From Ruegeria marisrubri (GTDB lineage Bacteria > Pseudomonadota > Alphaproteobacteria > Rhodobacterales > Rhodobacteraceae), in NCBI RefSeq assembly GCF_001507595.1, contig NZ_LQBQ01000001.1:124001-188000 (forward strand): a DNA stretch of 64,000 nucleotides, given 5' to 3'. The first letter of the stretch is position 1. The number at the start of each line of letters is the position of its first letter. Position numbers and translations under genes: made by a program. The notes beneath the pieces are model-generated. The model had not been told where the DNA came from. It ran no database searches and was given only the letters and a program-made list of their open reading frames with translations. Below, one piece after another: positions 17,314 through 26,991 of the stretch.

Positions 17314-18857
17314 TCCTGATCTCCTCCCAGAACCGCCTCGATATAGGATTCCGGTGCAAAAAGCTGATCGGCGGTGCTTTCAGCATAGTCCAGAGCAGGC
17401 CCGGCGAAAATTGTCAGCACAACCAACCCGGCCAGACTGCCGAAAACCGCGGAAAAGGCCAGTCCCGGATTGGGTTCCGGTGCCGGCAGGTGAGGAAGTT
17501 CGTCTGCGTTTTCCGGGTCTGCTTCGGTGTTGTGCCTGCCCTCGTGGCTCTTCCAGAAAATGAGAGAGCCCGCTCGGGCCAGCCCGACGATGGTGACGAA
17601 CGAGCTGATCAGGATCACCGCCCAGATCACGGCAAAGTCGGTCGCATCGCGTGATGCATCCAGAATCAGGAGTTTCCCGACAAAGCCCGACAGGGGGGGC
17701 ATCCCGGCCAGCGCGATGGCGCCGGCAAAAAACAGCGACGCGATCAATCCGCTCTGCGCCATTGGCGCAAACCCGGCAATTGCCCCGCCTTGGCGCCGCA
17801 TCACAAGGTCGGCGGTCAGGAACAACAATGCAGCCGCGAAAGTCGAGTGAACCGTATAATACAGAGCCGCAGCCGTGGCTTCCTCGGTGAAAAGCGACAC
17901 GGCGATCAGCAGAGTCCCCATGGAGGCGATCGCTCCGAACGCCACCATTCGAGCGATATGCTGCGCGCCCAGAATGCCGATCGTGCCGACGGCCAGCGTC
18001 AACAGGGCTGCGGGCAAAAGCCAATCGCCGATCAGGCCCGCCGTGGCGTTCACGTCGGGACCAAATACCAGAGTGTAGACCCGAAGGATGGAGTAGGATC
18101 CGACCTTGGTCATGATGGCGAACAGGGCCGCCACCGGCAGAGGGGCGTTGGCATAGCTGGCCGGCAGCCAGAAATGCAGCGGCAGGACGGCAGCCTTGAC
18201 GCAGAAGACCAGCAGCAACAGCACGGCTCCCACCCGCAACAGCGCGGTATCCTCGTCCGGAATCTCGGCCACGCGCACCGCCAGATCGGCCATGTTGAGC
18301 GTGCCCGTGACTGCGTAGATCGTCCCCAGTGCGAAAAGAAATAGTGTCGAGCCAAGCAGGTTGTAGGTGACATACTGGACACCGGCCTTGAGCCGCACCG
18401 CCCCGCCACCATGCGTCATCAACCCATATGAGGCGATCAGCAGCACCTCGAAAAAGACGAACAGGTTGAAGGCGTCGCCAGTCAGGAACGCGCCGCAGAC
18501 GCCCATCAACTGAAACTGGAACAGAGGGTGGAAGTGCCTCCCCCGTTCATCCCAGCCGGACCCTATGGCGTAAAGCACCACGGGCAACGCCAGCACGGCA
18601 GTCAGCAGCACCATCATCGCCGACATCCGGTCGAGCACGAGAACGATGCCGAACGGCGCGGGCCAGTTGCCCAGCTCGTAAACCTGAATCTCGCCGCCCG
18701 AGGCCTGGGCCGTCAGCGTCAGCGCGATGCCAAGCAGGCCGACCGTTCCGGCAACCGAAAAGATGCGCTGAAGGTCCAGGTGATAGCGCAGCACCATGAT
18801 GATGAAGGGGGCCAGGATCGCGGGCAGGACGATCGGGGCAACGATCCAGTGGCTCAT
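17310..18857 (-). CDS. mnhD: Na+/H+ antiporter subunit D
   Basis: 515 residues and about fourteen transmembrane helices, homologous to the proton-pumping antiporter-like subunits of respiratory complex I. The conserved core includes GVCGAFLTGDAFNLFVFFEVL, AAVLPLHFWLPASYANAPLPV and ATAAALYYTVHSTFAAALLF. It contributes a proton or sodium channel to the Mrp complex. Start overlaps mnhC by four bases; the C-terminal 60 residues after ISSFVTIVGLAR are hydrophilic then one helix. Confidence 0.94.
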   Translation of the reverse strand: MSHWIVAPIVLPAILAPFIIMVLRYHLDLQRIFSVAGTVGLLGIALTLTAQASGGEIQVYELGNWPAPFGIVLVLDRMSAMMVLLTAVLALPVVLYAIGSGWDERGRHFHPLFQFQLMGVCGAFLTGDAFNLFVFFEVLLIASYGLMTHGGGAVRLKAGVQYVTYNLLGSTLFLFALGTIYAVTGTLNMADLAVRVAEIPDEDTALLRVGAVLLLLVFCVKAAVLPLHFWLPASYANAPLPVAALFAIMTKVGSYSILRVYTLVFGPDVNATAGLIGDWLLPAALLTLAVGTIGILGAQHIARMVAFGAIASMGTLLIAVSLFTEEATAAALYYTVHSTFAAALLFLTADLVMRRQGGAIAGFAPMAQSGLIASLFFAGAIALAGMPPLSGFVGKLLILDASRDATDFAVIWAVILISSFVTIVGLARAGSLIFWKSHEGRHNTEADPENADELPHLPAPEPNPGLAFSAVFGSLAGLVVLTIFAGPALDYAESTADQLFAPESYIEAVLGGDQE

Positions 18858-19213
18858 GCGTCTTCTCCTGCCTCGTCCACGGTTTCATGAGCGGTCATGT
18901 CGATATGGTCGTTCTTGGTCGACAGATAGGCGCTCAGCGCGATCATCACGATCACGGCCGTCATCCCGAAGGAAATGACGATGGCCGTCAGCACCAGCGC
19001 CTGCGGCAGCGGATCGGTATAGGGCACATCGGCGTATTTGTTCAGCACCGGCGGCGCGTTCAGCGCCAGTCTGCCCGTCGCGAATAGAAAGATGTTCACC
19101 GCATAGGTCAGCAACGACAGGCCCAGGATGACCGGAAAGGTGCGCCGGCGCAGGATCAGGAAAACTCCGGCAGCCGTAAGGACGCCAACGGCGGATGCAA
19201 CGAGCGCTTCCAT
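18854..19213 (-). CDS. mnhC: Na+/H+ antiporter subunit C
   Basis: 119 residues from MEALVASAVGVLTAAGVFLIL, close to NuoK in fold, with three transmembrane helices and the segment VILGLSLLTYAVNIFLFATG. One base separates it from the mnhA stop. The acidic tail (HETVDEAGEDA) is typical. An upstream extension in the same frame is basic and overlaps mnhA, so it is not the start. Confidence 0.94.
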   Translation of the reverse strand: MEALVASAVGVLTAAGVFLILRRRTFPVILGLSLLTYAVNIFLFATGRLALNAPPVLNKYADVPYTDPLPQALVLTAIVISFGMTAVIVMIALSAYLSTKNDHIDMTAHETVDEAGEDA

Positions 19214-19214
19214 G

Positions 19215-22088
19215 TCAGGCTTCCTTTTCCTGTTGGGTTTCCTCGGCGTCTTCTTCCTCTCTCTGAGGATTGATGTCCATCGCGTGCTCCTGTGCGATGC
19301 CCGGTTGCCATGCAAAACGCGACAGGCTTTCCAGCGCCAGCATCACCGCGCCGAGAACGGCCAGGAAAACCCCTGTGTCGAACAGCATTGCGGTGGCCCA
19401 TTCGAACTCTTCCAGTGGGGGCCAGTGCAGGTATCCGAAATCGCTGGTCAGGAAGGGCTTGTTGTTGAACCAGGCGCCAAGGCCGGTGGCCGCCGCGATC
19501 AGGACCCCCCATCCGATTGTCGCGTGATAATAGAACCGCTGCCGCTCGGCCGCCCAGGTGAAACCGCTGGCCATGTATTGCATCAAAAAGGCGATCGCCA
19601 CGATCAGGCCGGCGATGAATCCGCCCCCCGGCTGGTTGTGCCCGCGAAAGAAGATGTAGGCGCCGACCATCAGGGCGATCGGCATCATCACGCGGGTGAC
19701 GACGACCATCATCATCGGGTGCGCGTCGCCCGACTGCGGCCAGTGCGGTTTGCGGTTCAGCAGATAGGCGCGGACCTTGGTGGCCAGCACGCCCTCGGTA
19801 AGCGAAAAGATGACCAGCGCGGCAATGCCCAGAACGATGATCTCTCCGAATGTATCGAAGCCTCTGAAATCCACCAGGATCACGTTCACCACGTTGGTGC
19901 CGCCGCCTCCCTCGTAAGAATTCGCAAGGTGGAAATCCGAAATCGTCGGAAAGGCAAAGTCACGCATCATCAGCGCATAGATCAGCCCGCCGGTGCCCAG
20001 CCCGGCCACGACCGAGATCGCCGCATCACGCCAGCGCCGTCTGGCGGAACTGTCCCAAGGGGTTTCGGTCGGCAGGAAGTTCAGCGACAGCAGCAGAAGG
20101 ATCATCGAGACGGTTTCCACCGAGATCTGCGTCAGGGCCAGGTCGGGTGCGGACAGGTAGTTGAACGCCATCGACACGATCAGTCCGACCACGCCGATCA
20201 GAACCAGCGACAGCAGGCGGTTGCGGTGGAAATACATGATGGCCAGAGTGGCGCCGACCAGGCAGATCCACCCGATGATCGGAATGATCGGCGCGGGCAA
20301 CGGAATGCGGGTCGGAACGCCGATGCTGCCCGTGGAAAAGGCGTAATAGCCCAGCCCGACCGTGAAGGCGATGAAGATGACGGCGTAACGGCTGATGACC
20401 CCGTTGTGCAGCTTGTCCGTGATCCAGCGGCTGAGCGCCGTCATCGCGCCGATAACGGCATCGAAAATCGTCTTGGCCTCGGGGCGTGGCAGTGCGTTCC
20501 AGAGCCGCTCGAGATACCCGTGAAACCCCAGCAAAAACATGCCGCCGATCACGGCGATGATCGACATGTAGAGCGCAGGGGTGAACCCGTGCCAAAGTTT
20601 CAGCGAGTAATAGGGCAGGTCCTCGCTGCCGATGACCGCGCTCGACGCGATGGCGACGAGAGGGCCGACAATGGCCTTGGAAAACAGACCGATTGCGACG
20701 ACCAGCACCACCAGAAAGGCCGGCGCCAGCCACATGCCCGCGCCCGGATCGTGCGGTGTGGTGGGATAGTCGTCCCGCTGGGGGCCCAGAAAGACGTGCG
20801 AGATGAAGCGGAAGGAGTAGGCCGCCGAGAACAGGGCCGCGATCAGCGCCAGCCCCGGCACAAGGTAGTGGGAATTGTTCCAGACCGTGTGGACGGTTTC
20901 CTCCAGCATCATCTCCTTGCTGAGGAACCCGTTGAACGGAGGGATCCCGGCCATCGACAGGGCCGCGATCGTGCCGATCGTGAATGTGACCGGCATCAGG
21001 TGCCGCAGCCCGCCCAGACGCTTGATGTCCCGGGTATGAGCCTCGTGATCGACGATGCCCGCGGTCATGAAGAGCGCGGCCTTGAACGTGGCGTGGTTGA
21101 TGATGTGGAACACCGCCGCCACTGCCGCAATCTCGGTGCCAAAGCCCAGCAGCATGGTGATCAGGCCCAGATGGGACACCGTCGAAAAGGCCAGCAGCGC
21201 CTTGAGGTCGTCCTTCATCAGCGCAATCACCGCCCCGATCAGCATCGTGAGAAGGCCCGTGGTCGCGACGATGTAGAACCATTCCTGCGTCCCGGCCAGC
21301 ACCGGCCACATCCGCGCCATCAGGAACAGCCCGGCCTTCACCATCGTGGCCGAGTGCAGATAGGCCGAAACCGGTGTGGGGGCGGCCATGGCGTGGGGCA
21401 GCCAGAAATGGAACGGGAACTGCGCCGACTTGGTGAAACAGCCCAGCAGGATCAGGATCAGCGCCGGCAGGTAGAGTGGCGATGACTGGATCAGCTCCTT
21501 GTTCTGCAGGATATCGCTGAGATCATAAGAGCCCACGATATGGCCCAGGATCAGCATGCCCGCGATCATGGCCAGCCCGCCAGACCCCGTGACGGCAAGG
21601 GCCATGCGGGCGCCCTGACGGCCTTCGGGCAGGTGCTTCCAGTAGCCGATCAACAGGAACGAACTGAGCGAGGTCAATTCCCAGAAAATGAGCAACAACA
21701 ATATGTTGTCGCTCAGTACGATACCCAGCATCGCGCCCTGAAACAGAAGCAGATAGGAATAGAACTGCCCCATCGGATCTTCGCGTGTCAGGTAGAACCG
21801 GGCATAGAGTATGATCAGCAGGCCGATCCCCAGAATGAGCGAGGCGAACAGCAGGCCAAGACCGTCCAGCATGAAATGCGCGTTCAGCCCCAGCCCGGGG
21901 ATCCAGTCGAAATGGGCCGTCACCAATTCGCCCCGCATGACCGTGGGAATGTGGATCAGCAACCCGGCCAGCGCTAGGAAAGTCGTCAGGCCCGCGCTGG
22001 ACGCCGCCACATTGCGTCCTGCACGGATCAGCAATGCGGGAAAGACTGCTCCGAGAAAGGGAAGGGCCGCGATGAGGAAAAGGGACAC
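19215..22088 (-). CDS. mnhA: Na+/H+ antiporter subunit A fused with subunit B
   Basis: 957 residues. The first 700 or so are MnhA (NuoL-like, with FYSYLLLFQGAMLGIVLSDN, TSLSSFLLIGYW and SAYLHSATMVKAG). The last 200 are an MnhB domain (MMVVVTRVMMPIALMVGAYIFFRGHNQPGGGFIAGL), so no separate mnhB exists; this A+B fusion is known in alphaproteobacteria (PhaA). I start at the GTG at 22088 because GGAG lies seven bases upstream and homologues begin MSL; an in-frame TTG at 22094 is too close to that site. First gene of the operon mnhA-C-D-E-F-G, followed by selD. Confidence 0.93.
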   Translation of the reverse strand: MSLFLIAALPFLGAVFPALLIRAGRNVAASSAGLTTFLALAGLLIHIPTVMRGELVTAHFDWIPGLGLNAHFMLDGLGLLFASLILGIGLLIILYARFYLTREDPMGQFYSYLLLFQGAMLGIVLSDNILLLLIFWELTSLSSFLLIGYWKHLPEGRQGARMALAVTGSGGLAMIAGMLILGHIVGSYDLSDILQNKELIQSSPLYLPALILILLGCFTKSAQFPFHFWLPHAMAAPTPVSAYLHSATMVKAGLFLMARMWPVLAGTQEWFYIVATTGLLTMLIGAVIALMKDDLKALLAFSTVSHLGLITMLLGFGTEIAAVAAVFHIINHATFKAALFMTAGIVDHEAHTRDIKRLGGLRHLMPVTFTIGTIAALSMAGIPPFNGFLSKEMMLEETVHTVWNNSHYLVPGLALIAALFSAAYSFRFISHVFLGPQRDDYPTTPHDPGAGMWLAPAFLVVLVVAIGLFSKAIVGPLVAIASSAVIGSEDLPYYSLKLWHGFTPALYMSIIAVIGGMFLLGFHGYLERLWNALPRPEAKTIFDAVIGAMTALSRWITDKLHNGVISRYAVIFIAFTVGLGYYAFSTGSIGVPTRIPLPAPIIPIIGWICLVGATLAIMYFHRNRLLSLVLIGVVGLIVSMAFNYLSAPDLALTQISVETVSMILLLLSLNFLPTETPWDSSARRRWRDAAISVVAGLGTGGLIYALMMRDFAFPTISDFHLANSYEGGGGTNVVNVILVDFRGFDTFGEIIVLGIAALVIFSLTEGVLATKVRAYLLNRKPHWPQSGDAHPMMMVVVTRVMMPIALMVGAYIFFRGHNQPGGGFIAGLIVAIAFLMQYMASGFTWAAERQRFYYHATIGWGVLIAAATGLGAWFNNKPFLTSDFGYLHWPPLEEFEWATAMLFDTGVFLAVLGAVMLALESLSRFAWQPGIAQEHAMDINPQREEEDAEETQQEKEA

Positions 22089-22324
22089 CTGCAAACTCCA
22101 GTCTTGCCGCGCAAAATTAGTGCTGATTCAGTAAGGATTTTTTCCCGGCTGTCCACCTATTGAAACCGGGGCGTCCGTTTCTAGTTGGAACGGGTTGCGT
22201 CAATGCCTCCGATCTGACCATTGCCGAGTTGACGTGATATTGATCGGATTGCCCGCTCGTCGTCGGTTCAGAAGGCCCGATCTCGTGCTAAGAAAAGCGC
22301 GATCGCCGGTTCTTCGGAGGCCCA

Positions 22325-22807
22325 ATGACAAGCAGAGGCGGAAATTCAGGCCTGTTCACGCGCCGGGCCTTTCTGATCGGCGGCGGTGCCTTGGCTGTGG
22401 TTTGGGGGGTGCGCGAGTATCGCCTGACGCCGCCGGACCATGACGGGACGAAGCTGTCTGCCAGCGAAGCGCACGAGCGTGCGGTCGCGGGCGCGCTTTT
22501 GTTGATCGATATCCGCACGCCTCGGGAATGGCAGGCGACCGGAATTGGCGAGGGTGCCCATCCGATCGACATGCGGCGCAGCGACTTCGTCGAGGCCCTG
22601 ACGGCTCTTGCAGGACCGGACCGCAATCGCGAGATCGGAGTGATCTGCGCACGGGGCGTGCGCTCGGCGCGGATGAGCATCGAACTGGCCCGCGCGGGGT
22701 TCACGAAAATCGTGGATGTTCCCGAGGGGATGCTTGGGTCGCGTGCCGGGCCGGGTTGGCTGAAATCCGGCTTGCCGGTGCGCGCCTACCAAGGAAACTC
22801 GGAATGA
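22325..22807 (+). CDS. Exported rhodanese-domain protein with twin-arginine signal
   Basis: 160 residues. The N-terminus FTRRAFLIGGGALAVVWG has a twin-arginine and hydrophobic stretch, which suggests Tat export and possibly membrane anchoring. A single rhodanese domain follows (LLIDIRTPREWQATG), with the active-site Cys in GVICARGVRSARM, so sulfurtransferase chemistry is possible in the periplasm. Its stop overlaps the start of the next gene by four bases. Its partner and substrate are unknown. Confidence 0.85.
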   Translation: MTSRGGNSGLFTRRAFLIGGGALAVVWGVREYRLTPPDHDGTKLSASEAHERAVAGALLLIDIRTPREWQATGIGEGAHPIDMRRSDFVEALTALAGPDRNREIGVICARGVRSARMSIELARAGFTKIVDVPEGMLGSRAGPGWLKSGLPVRAYQGNSE

Positions 22808-23623
22808 AATGGGGTTTGTGGCTTGGCCTTTGCCTCGGGCTTGTGCCCTTGGCTGCGCATTCTGACTGCGCCGGAGAGGCAGCGGCCTGTGAAATTGAGA
22901 CCGGATCCTACCATATCGAATTGCCTGCACATGCAAGGGCTCCGCTTTTCATTCTGCTGCACGGCTATGGCGGCAGCGGAGCGGGCATGATGAAGAACCG
23001 TGCCGTGGTTGATCGGCTGTTGGCTCGCGGATATGCCGTATCGGCCCCCGAAGGGGTGGCCGAAAACGGGCGGCGGCGGAGTTGGAACTTTCTGCCTGCG
23101 CACCAAGGGCGGGACGATTCCCGTTTTCTGGCTTCGGTCGTTCGCGATGCAGCTCGACGTTTCGGGATAGACGAACAGCGGGTGATATTGGCCGGGTTTT
23201 CCGCAGGCGGGTTCATGGTCAACTATCTTGCCTGTGCTGCACCCGAGGCCTTTTCCGCCTATGCCCCCCGTGTCGGGTGGCTTCTGGCGGCCACACCCAG
23301 AGGGCTGCAACGGCCCTGTCAGGCTGTTTCACACGCATGGATGGGCGGACAGGGTGGTGCCACTCGAAGGGCGCTTCCTGGGGGGTGGCCGGTTTCAGCA
23401 GGGCGACATTTTCGCCGGGCTGGAGATTTGGCGGAGGGCCAACGGCTGCGCCGAGAATGCGCCAGATGGTTTTGCCTCGACCGGGCAGTTTCTGCGTCGC
23501 AAGTGGACGCATTGCGCCAAGGGTGGCGCGCTGGAGCTTGCGCTGTTTCCTGGCGGCCACGGGATTCCCGAAGGCTGGGCGGACATGGTCGCGGATTGGT
23601 TTGAGGGCCTTCCGGGTGGCTGA
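22804..23623 (+). pseudogene. PHB-depolymerase/LpqC-like esterase split by a one-base insertion in a C run
   Basis: The first frame (from ATG 22804) has a signal peptide (MKWGLWLGLCLGLVPLAAHS), the oxyanion motif LHGYGGSGAG and the nucleophile Ser133 in AGFSAGGFM. At the C6 run 23264-23269 homology jumps to the +1 frame, which continues VSGGFWRPHPEGCNGPVRL, the Asp-bearing HTHGWADRVVPLEG and the His-bearing FPGGHGIPEGWADM to a stop at 23623. Removing one C would give a 272-residue secreted alpha/beta hydrolase with an intact Ser-Asp-His triad. Read as it stands, the first frame runs on to 23604 with a scrambled tail. It may be a true pseudogene, a phase-variable gene or a sequencing error. 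Coupled to the rhodanese gene. Confidence 0.85.
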
Positions 23624-25495
23624 TTACTCGGCCGGGGTCATCGGACCCTTGCCTTCGATAAGGTCCTTGATTTCGTTGCGATAACGTTTTGCCGCGCGGG
23701 TGATTGCGGGTTCGTGATATTCTTCTCTCATGCCCAGCAGCCTGCGCGCCATGCCCGCCGAAACGCCGCTGAGCGCCGACAGAGGCACCGCCAGCGTCAG
23801 GCTGATCGCGATGGGGGCAAGCCAGACCGAGACAAGACCGGCCAGGATGCCGGCGCTCAGGGCCAAGCCGCTGACCGTCTCCAAAGCGTGACAGATTATC
23901 AGCGTCCGCAGGCTGTAATGTCCGCCATCCCGCGCCTGTGGGGCCCATCCCCTTTGCACGCCCAAGACAGTGCGGAACACGGCAATCATCTGCTGCACCA
24001 TCAGGATCGGGGCGTAGAGCACCGACAGGATCACTTCCGAGAGGAAAGACAGGGCAAACCGCGCGCCTCCTCCGAAATCGGCATAGCTGGCGCCGCTCAG
24101 CGGCAGGGCGAGGATACCCAGCAGCTTGGGCGCCAGCAGCATGGCATACATCACCAGAATAATCAGAACCTGCCGCCCTTCGGACATTTCCGGCCATTGG
24201 GGGAACATCGGATTGTCGGGGCTGAAGTAATGCAGGACCGAGGCCTCCTTGCCATGCCCGATCAGCGCCCACATCGCCAGCAGCGCGAACCACAGCGGCG
24301 ACATGAGATAGCCCACCGCCCCGTGGAACATGTGAAACCGCGAGATCGGTCGGAACCCGCGCGAACCCAGCAGTTTGAGATGTTGCAGATTGCCCTGGCA
24401 CCAGCGCCGGTCGCGCAGCACATGGTCGATGAGGGTGGGCGGGGTTTCCTCGTAGGATCCACGAATGCGCGGCAGGAAACGGACGGTCCAGCCGGCGCGT
24501 CGCAACAGCCCGGCCTCGACGAAATCGTGGCTCATGATCAGCTTTTCCACGCCGTTCAGTGAACGCAGCTTGGGCAGGCCCGCGCAACTGGCGAAAGCGG
24601 CGGTGCGGATGATCGCGTTATGGCCCCAGTAGTTGCCTTCCTGCCCGCACCAGCGGGCAAGCCCCTCGGCGAAGGCGACGCCATAGACCCCATTGGCGAA
24701 TTGCTGCATCCGGGCAAAGACAGACTGCGCGCCGATCAGTTGCGGAAAGCTCTGGATCAGGCCCGCAGCCGGGTCGCGGGCCAGTTCCTCTGTCAGGCGC
24801 GCGATGGCCCGACCGGTCATCAGGCTGTCGGCATCCAGCACCAACATCGCATCCCAGTCGCCGCCCCAACGGCTGACCCAGTCGGCGATATTCCCCACCT
24901 TGCGGTCGGTGTTCTGTTCGCGGCGGCGGTAGTAGAGTTCCAGTCCCGGAGCCAGTGTCGCACGCAACGCCTCGATGCTGGCCTGTTCCTGGGCGGCGAT
25001 GTCGTCGTCTCGTGTATCGGACAGGATGAACATGGCATACCGATGCCTGCCACCGCGCGCCCGCAATTCCTCGAGCATCGACCGGGCGTTGCCGAGAACG
25101 AACCACGGCACCTCGTTGTAGATGGGCATCAACAGCGCGACGCGCAGCGGGCGTGGGGCTGTCCGACGTTCGGGCTTCGACTGTCTGGCCAACGAAACCA
25201 TGCCCAGCAGCACCGTGCTGACGGTGAACGCGATCCAGAAGAAGTTGAATGAGATCAGCGCAATCAGAACCGCTTCGACGGCGGTGATCCCTTCCCCGGA
25301 AAGCCAGTCCTGCATGATCCAGACCAGCGCCAGCGTCGCCGCCATCGCAGGCGAAAACGCCAGCGCGCGCCAGAGCCCCACCGAGGCAGCAGACGGCGCT
25401 TGGGGCGCCCGACTGTCCTTGTAGGCACGGTCGAAATCCTGCACCGGCATCGGCAGTGGCGCCTCGGGGGGCGTGATGCGCAGGTCGCGGCTCAT
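23624..25495 (-). CDS. opgH: Glucans biosynthesis glucosyltransferase H
   Basis: 623 residues from the ATG that overlaps the opgG stop (ATGA); an in-frame GTG nine bases earlier is less likely. Membrane helices flank a GT2 glycosyltransferase domain in the cytoplasm with AMLVLDADSLMTG (metal-binding DxD-type), and DRRWCQGNLQH, equivalent to the QxxRW box. It polymerises UDP-glucose into the beta-1,2 backbone of osmoregulated periplasmic glucans and moves it across the inner membrane. Shorter than the E. coli enzyme (about 850), lacking its long N-terminal cytoplasmic region. Adjacent and convergent with the frameshifted hydrolase. Confidence 0.93.
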   Translation of the reverse strand: MSRDLRITPPEAPLPMPVQDFDRAYKDSRAPQAPSAASVGLWRALAFSPAMAATLALVWIMQDWLSGEGITAVEAVLIALISFNFFWIAFTVSTVLLGMVSLARQSKPERRTAPRPLRVALLMPIYNEVPWFVLGNARSMLEELRARGGRHRYAMFILSDTRDDDIAAQEQASIEALRATLAPGLELYYRRREQNTDRKVGNIADWVSRWGGDWDAMLVLDADSLMTGRAIARLTEELARDPAAGLIQSFPQLIGAQSVFARMQQFANGVYGVAFAEGLARWCGQEGNYWGHNAIIRTAAFASCAGLPKLRSLNGVEKLIMSHDFVEAGLLRRAGWTVRFLPRIRGSYEETPPTLIDHVLRDRRWCQGNLQHLKLLGSRGFRPISRFHMFHGAVGYLMSPLWFALLAMWALIGHGKEASVLHYFSPDNPMFPQWPEMSEGRQVLIILVMYAMLLAPKLLGILALPLSGASYADFGGGARFALSFLSEVILSVLYAPILMVQQMIAVFRTVLGVQRGWAPQARDGGHYSLRTLIICHALETVSGLALSAGILAGLVSVWLAPIAISLTLAVPLSALSGVSAGMARRLLGMREEYHEPAITRAAKRYRNEIKDLIEGKGPMTPAE

Positions 25496-26991
25496 GCGGT
25501 CCACCTGTAGAGCCAGACCTCGGATGCGGGCTGTTCGCCCTTGCGCAACTGGGCGCGCAGTTCGACATGGTCCCGGTCGCTGGGGTCAAAGGAAAAGGCA
25601 AGCCGCAGGCCGCCGGTCTCCGGATTGCGCTGCAAGACGCCCGGCGACACCTCGACATGCGGGGATTGCGTGAACGCGGTCAGCGCGTCGGGATCGTCAA
25701 ACAGGTCGCTGGCTTCGTAATCGATGACCACGAGACGCCCGGTGCCGAACGTCTTTTCGCCCATGGCGGTCTTGATGACGCGCGGCATGGCGGTGCGATA
25801 GGGCTCCTCCCCCCAGATGAGACGATAGGACAGGTCCAGGCGGCTGCCCGGCGCGTAGGGTTCGGCGGGTCGCCAATGGGCAACGATGTTGTCATATATC
25901 TCCTGGTCTGCCGGTATTTCCACAAGGGCGACGGTGCCGCGGCCCCAATCCCCCTTGGGTTCGACCCAGAGGCCCGGGCGCTTGTGATACATGGCCTCGA
26001 GGTCGGCGAAATCCGAAAATGCGCGGGCGCGCTGCATCAGGCCGAATCCGCGTGGGTTCCTATCCACGAAGGACGAGACCTGCAGCCGCGTCGGGTTTGC
26101 CAGCGGACGCCAGATGACCTCTCCGGCACCGTTGGCGATCATCAGCCCGTCACTGTCATGCACCGCCGGGCGGAAATCGTCGAAGCGCGCACGGTTGGTG
26201 CGGTCGTAAAGGAACATTGAGGTCAGCGGCGCGATCCCGACATGGTCCAACTCGTTGCGCGGAAACAGCGTCGCCTCGACCTCCATCACGCAATCCGCGC
26301 CGGGGGTGATGTCGAACCGGTAGGCCCCTGCGACGCTGGGGCTGTTCATCAGCGCGTGAACGATGATGTTGCGCTGCCCTGGTTCCGGGCGCTCCAGCCA
26401 GAAGCGGATGAACTCGGGGAATTCCTCGCCCTCCGGGTCGCCCGTTTTGAGCGCGAGGCCGCGGGCGGACAGGCCGTAAACCTCGTTCAGCCCGATGGCG
26501 CGGAAATAGCTGGCCCCCTGAAAGACGCAGAACTCGTCGGTAAGACCGGGGCGATGCATCTCGGCGCGCAGGCGAAGCCCCGAAACGCCCAACGTGTCAT
26601 CCACCGGAAGATCTGGGACTTCATCGGATTTGTCGAACATCGACAGGTCGAAGGCCACCGGATTGGCGAGGCCGTTCTCGACGCTGAACACCTTGACCGC
26701 GCGGGGGAAGTAGAGGCCCGGTGCAAAGAAATCGACGCTGTAGGGGGTCTCGGTGCCATACCAAAGCCCTTTTTCCAGCCGGAAGCGGATCGAGCGATAC
26801 TGCTCATAGGTCAGATCGCGCCAAGCCTGCGGGACAGCTTCGCGCTCGACATAGGGCCGGCTTGCCAGATCGCGGGCCTCGGCAATGACAAGGTCGCGGT
26901 CAAAGGGTATCGCCCCGTCGGTCGCAAAGGCGGCGGGAGCCAGAGCAAGCATGGACGTCGATGCAAGAAAGGCGCGGCGTGTCAGGTTCAT
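25492..26991 (-). CDS. opgG: Periplasmic glucans biosynthesis protein G
   Basis: 499 residues from MNLTRRAFLASTSMLALAPAAFA, an export signal with a twin arginine. Mature OpgG has a beta-sandwich domain and an Ig-like C-terminal domain; recognisable stretches are LTYEQYRSIRFRLEKGLWYG, SSFVDRNPRGFGLMQR and YHKRPGLWVEPKGDWGRG. It acts in the periplasm on nascent osmoregulated glucan. It overlaps opgC upstream and opgH downstream by four bases. OpgD, a close paralogue, is an alternative name, but the operon context favours OpgG. Confidence 0.92.
   Translation of the reverse strand: MNLTRRAFLASTSMLALAPAAFATDGAIPFDRDLVIAEARDLASRPYVEREAVPQAWRDLTYEQYRSIRFRLEKGLWYGTETPYSVDFFAPGLYFPRAVKVFSVENGLANPVAFDLSMFDKSDEVPDLPVDDTLGVSGLRLRAEMHRPGLTDEFCVFQGASYFRAIGLNEVYGLSARGLALKTGDPEGEEFPEFIRFWLERPEPGQRNIIVHALMNSPSVAGAYRFDITPGADCVMEVEATLFPRNELDHVGIAPLTSMFLYDRTNRARFDDFRPAVHDSDGLMIANGAGEVIWRPLANPTRLQVSSFVDRNPRGFGLMQRARAFSDFADLEAMYHKRPGLWVEPKGDWGRGTVALVEIPADQEIYDNIVAHWRPAEPYAPGSRLDLSYRLIWGEEPYRTAMPRVIKTAMGEKTFGTGRLVVIDYEASDLFDDPDALTAFTQSPHVEVSPGVLQRNPETGGLRLAFSFDPSDRDHVELRAQLRKGEQPASEVWLYRWTA

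Noticed and set aside
19128..21485. 785-codon plus-strand frame across mnhA
   Set aside because: Very Asp/Arg/His/Gln-rich translation typical of the complement of a membrane-protein gene.
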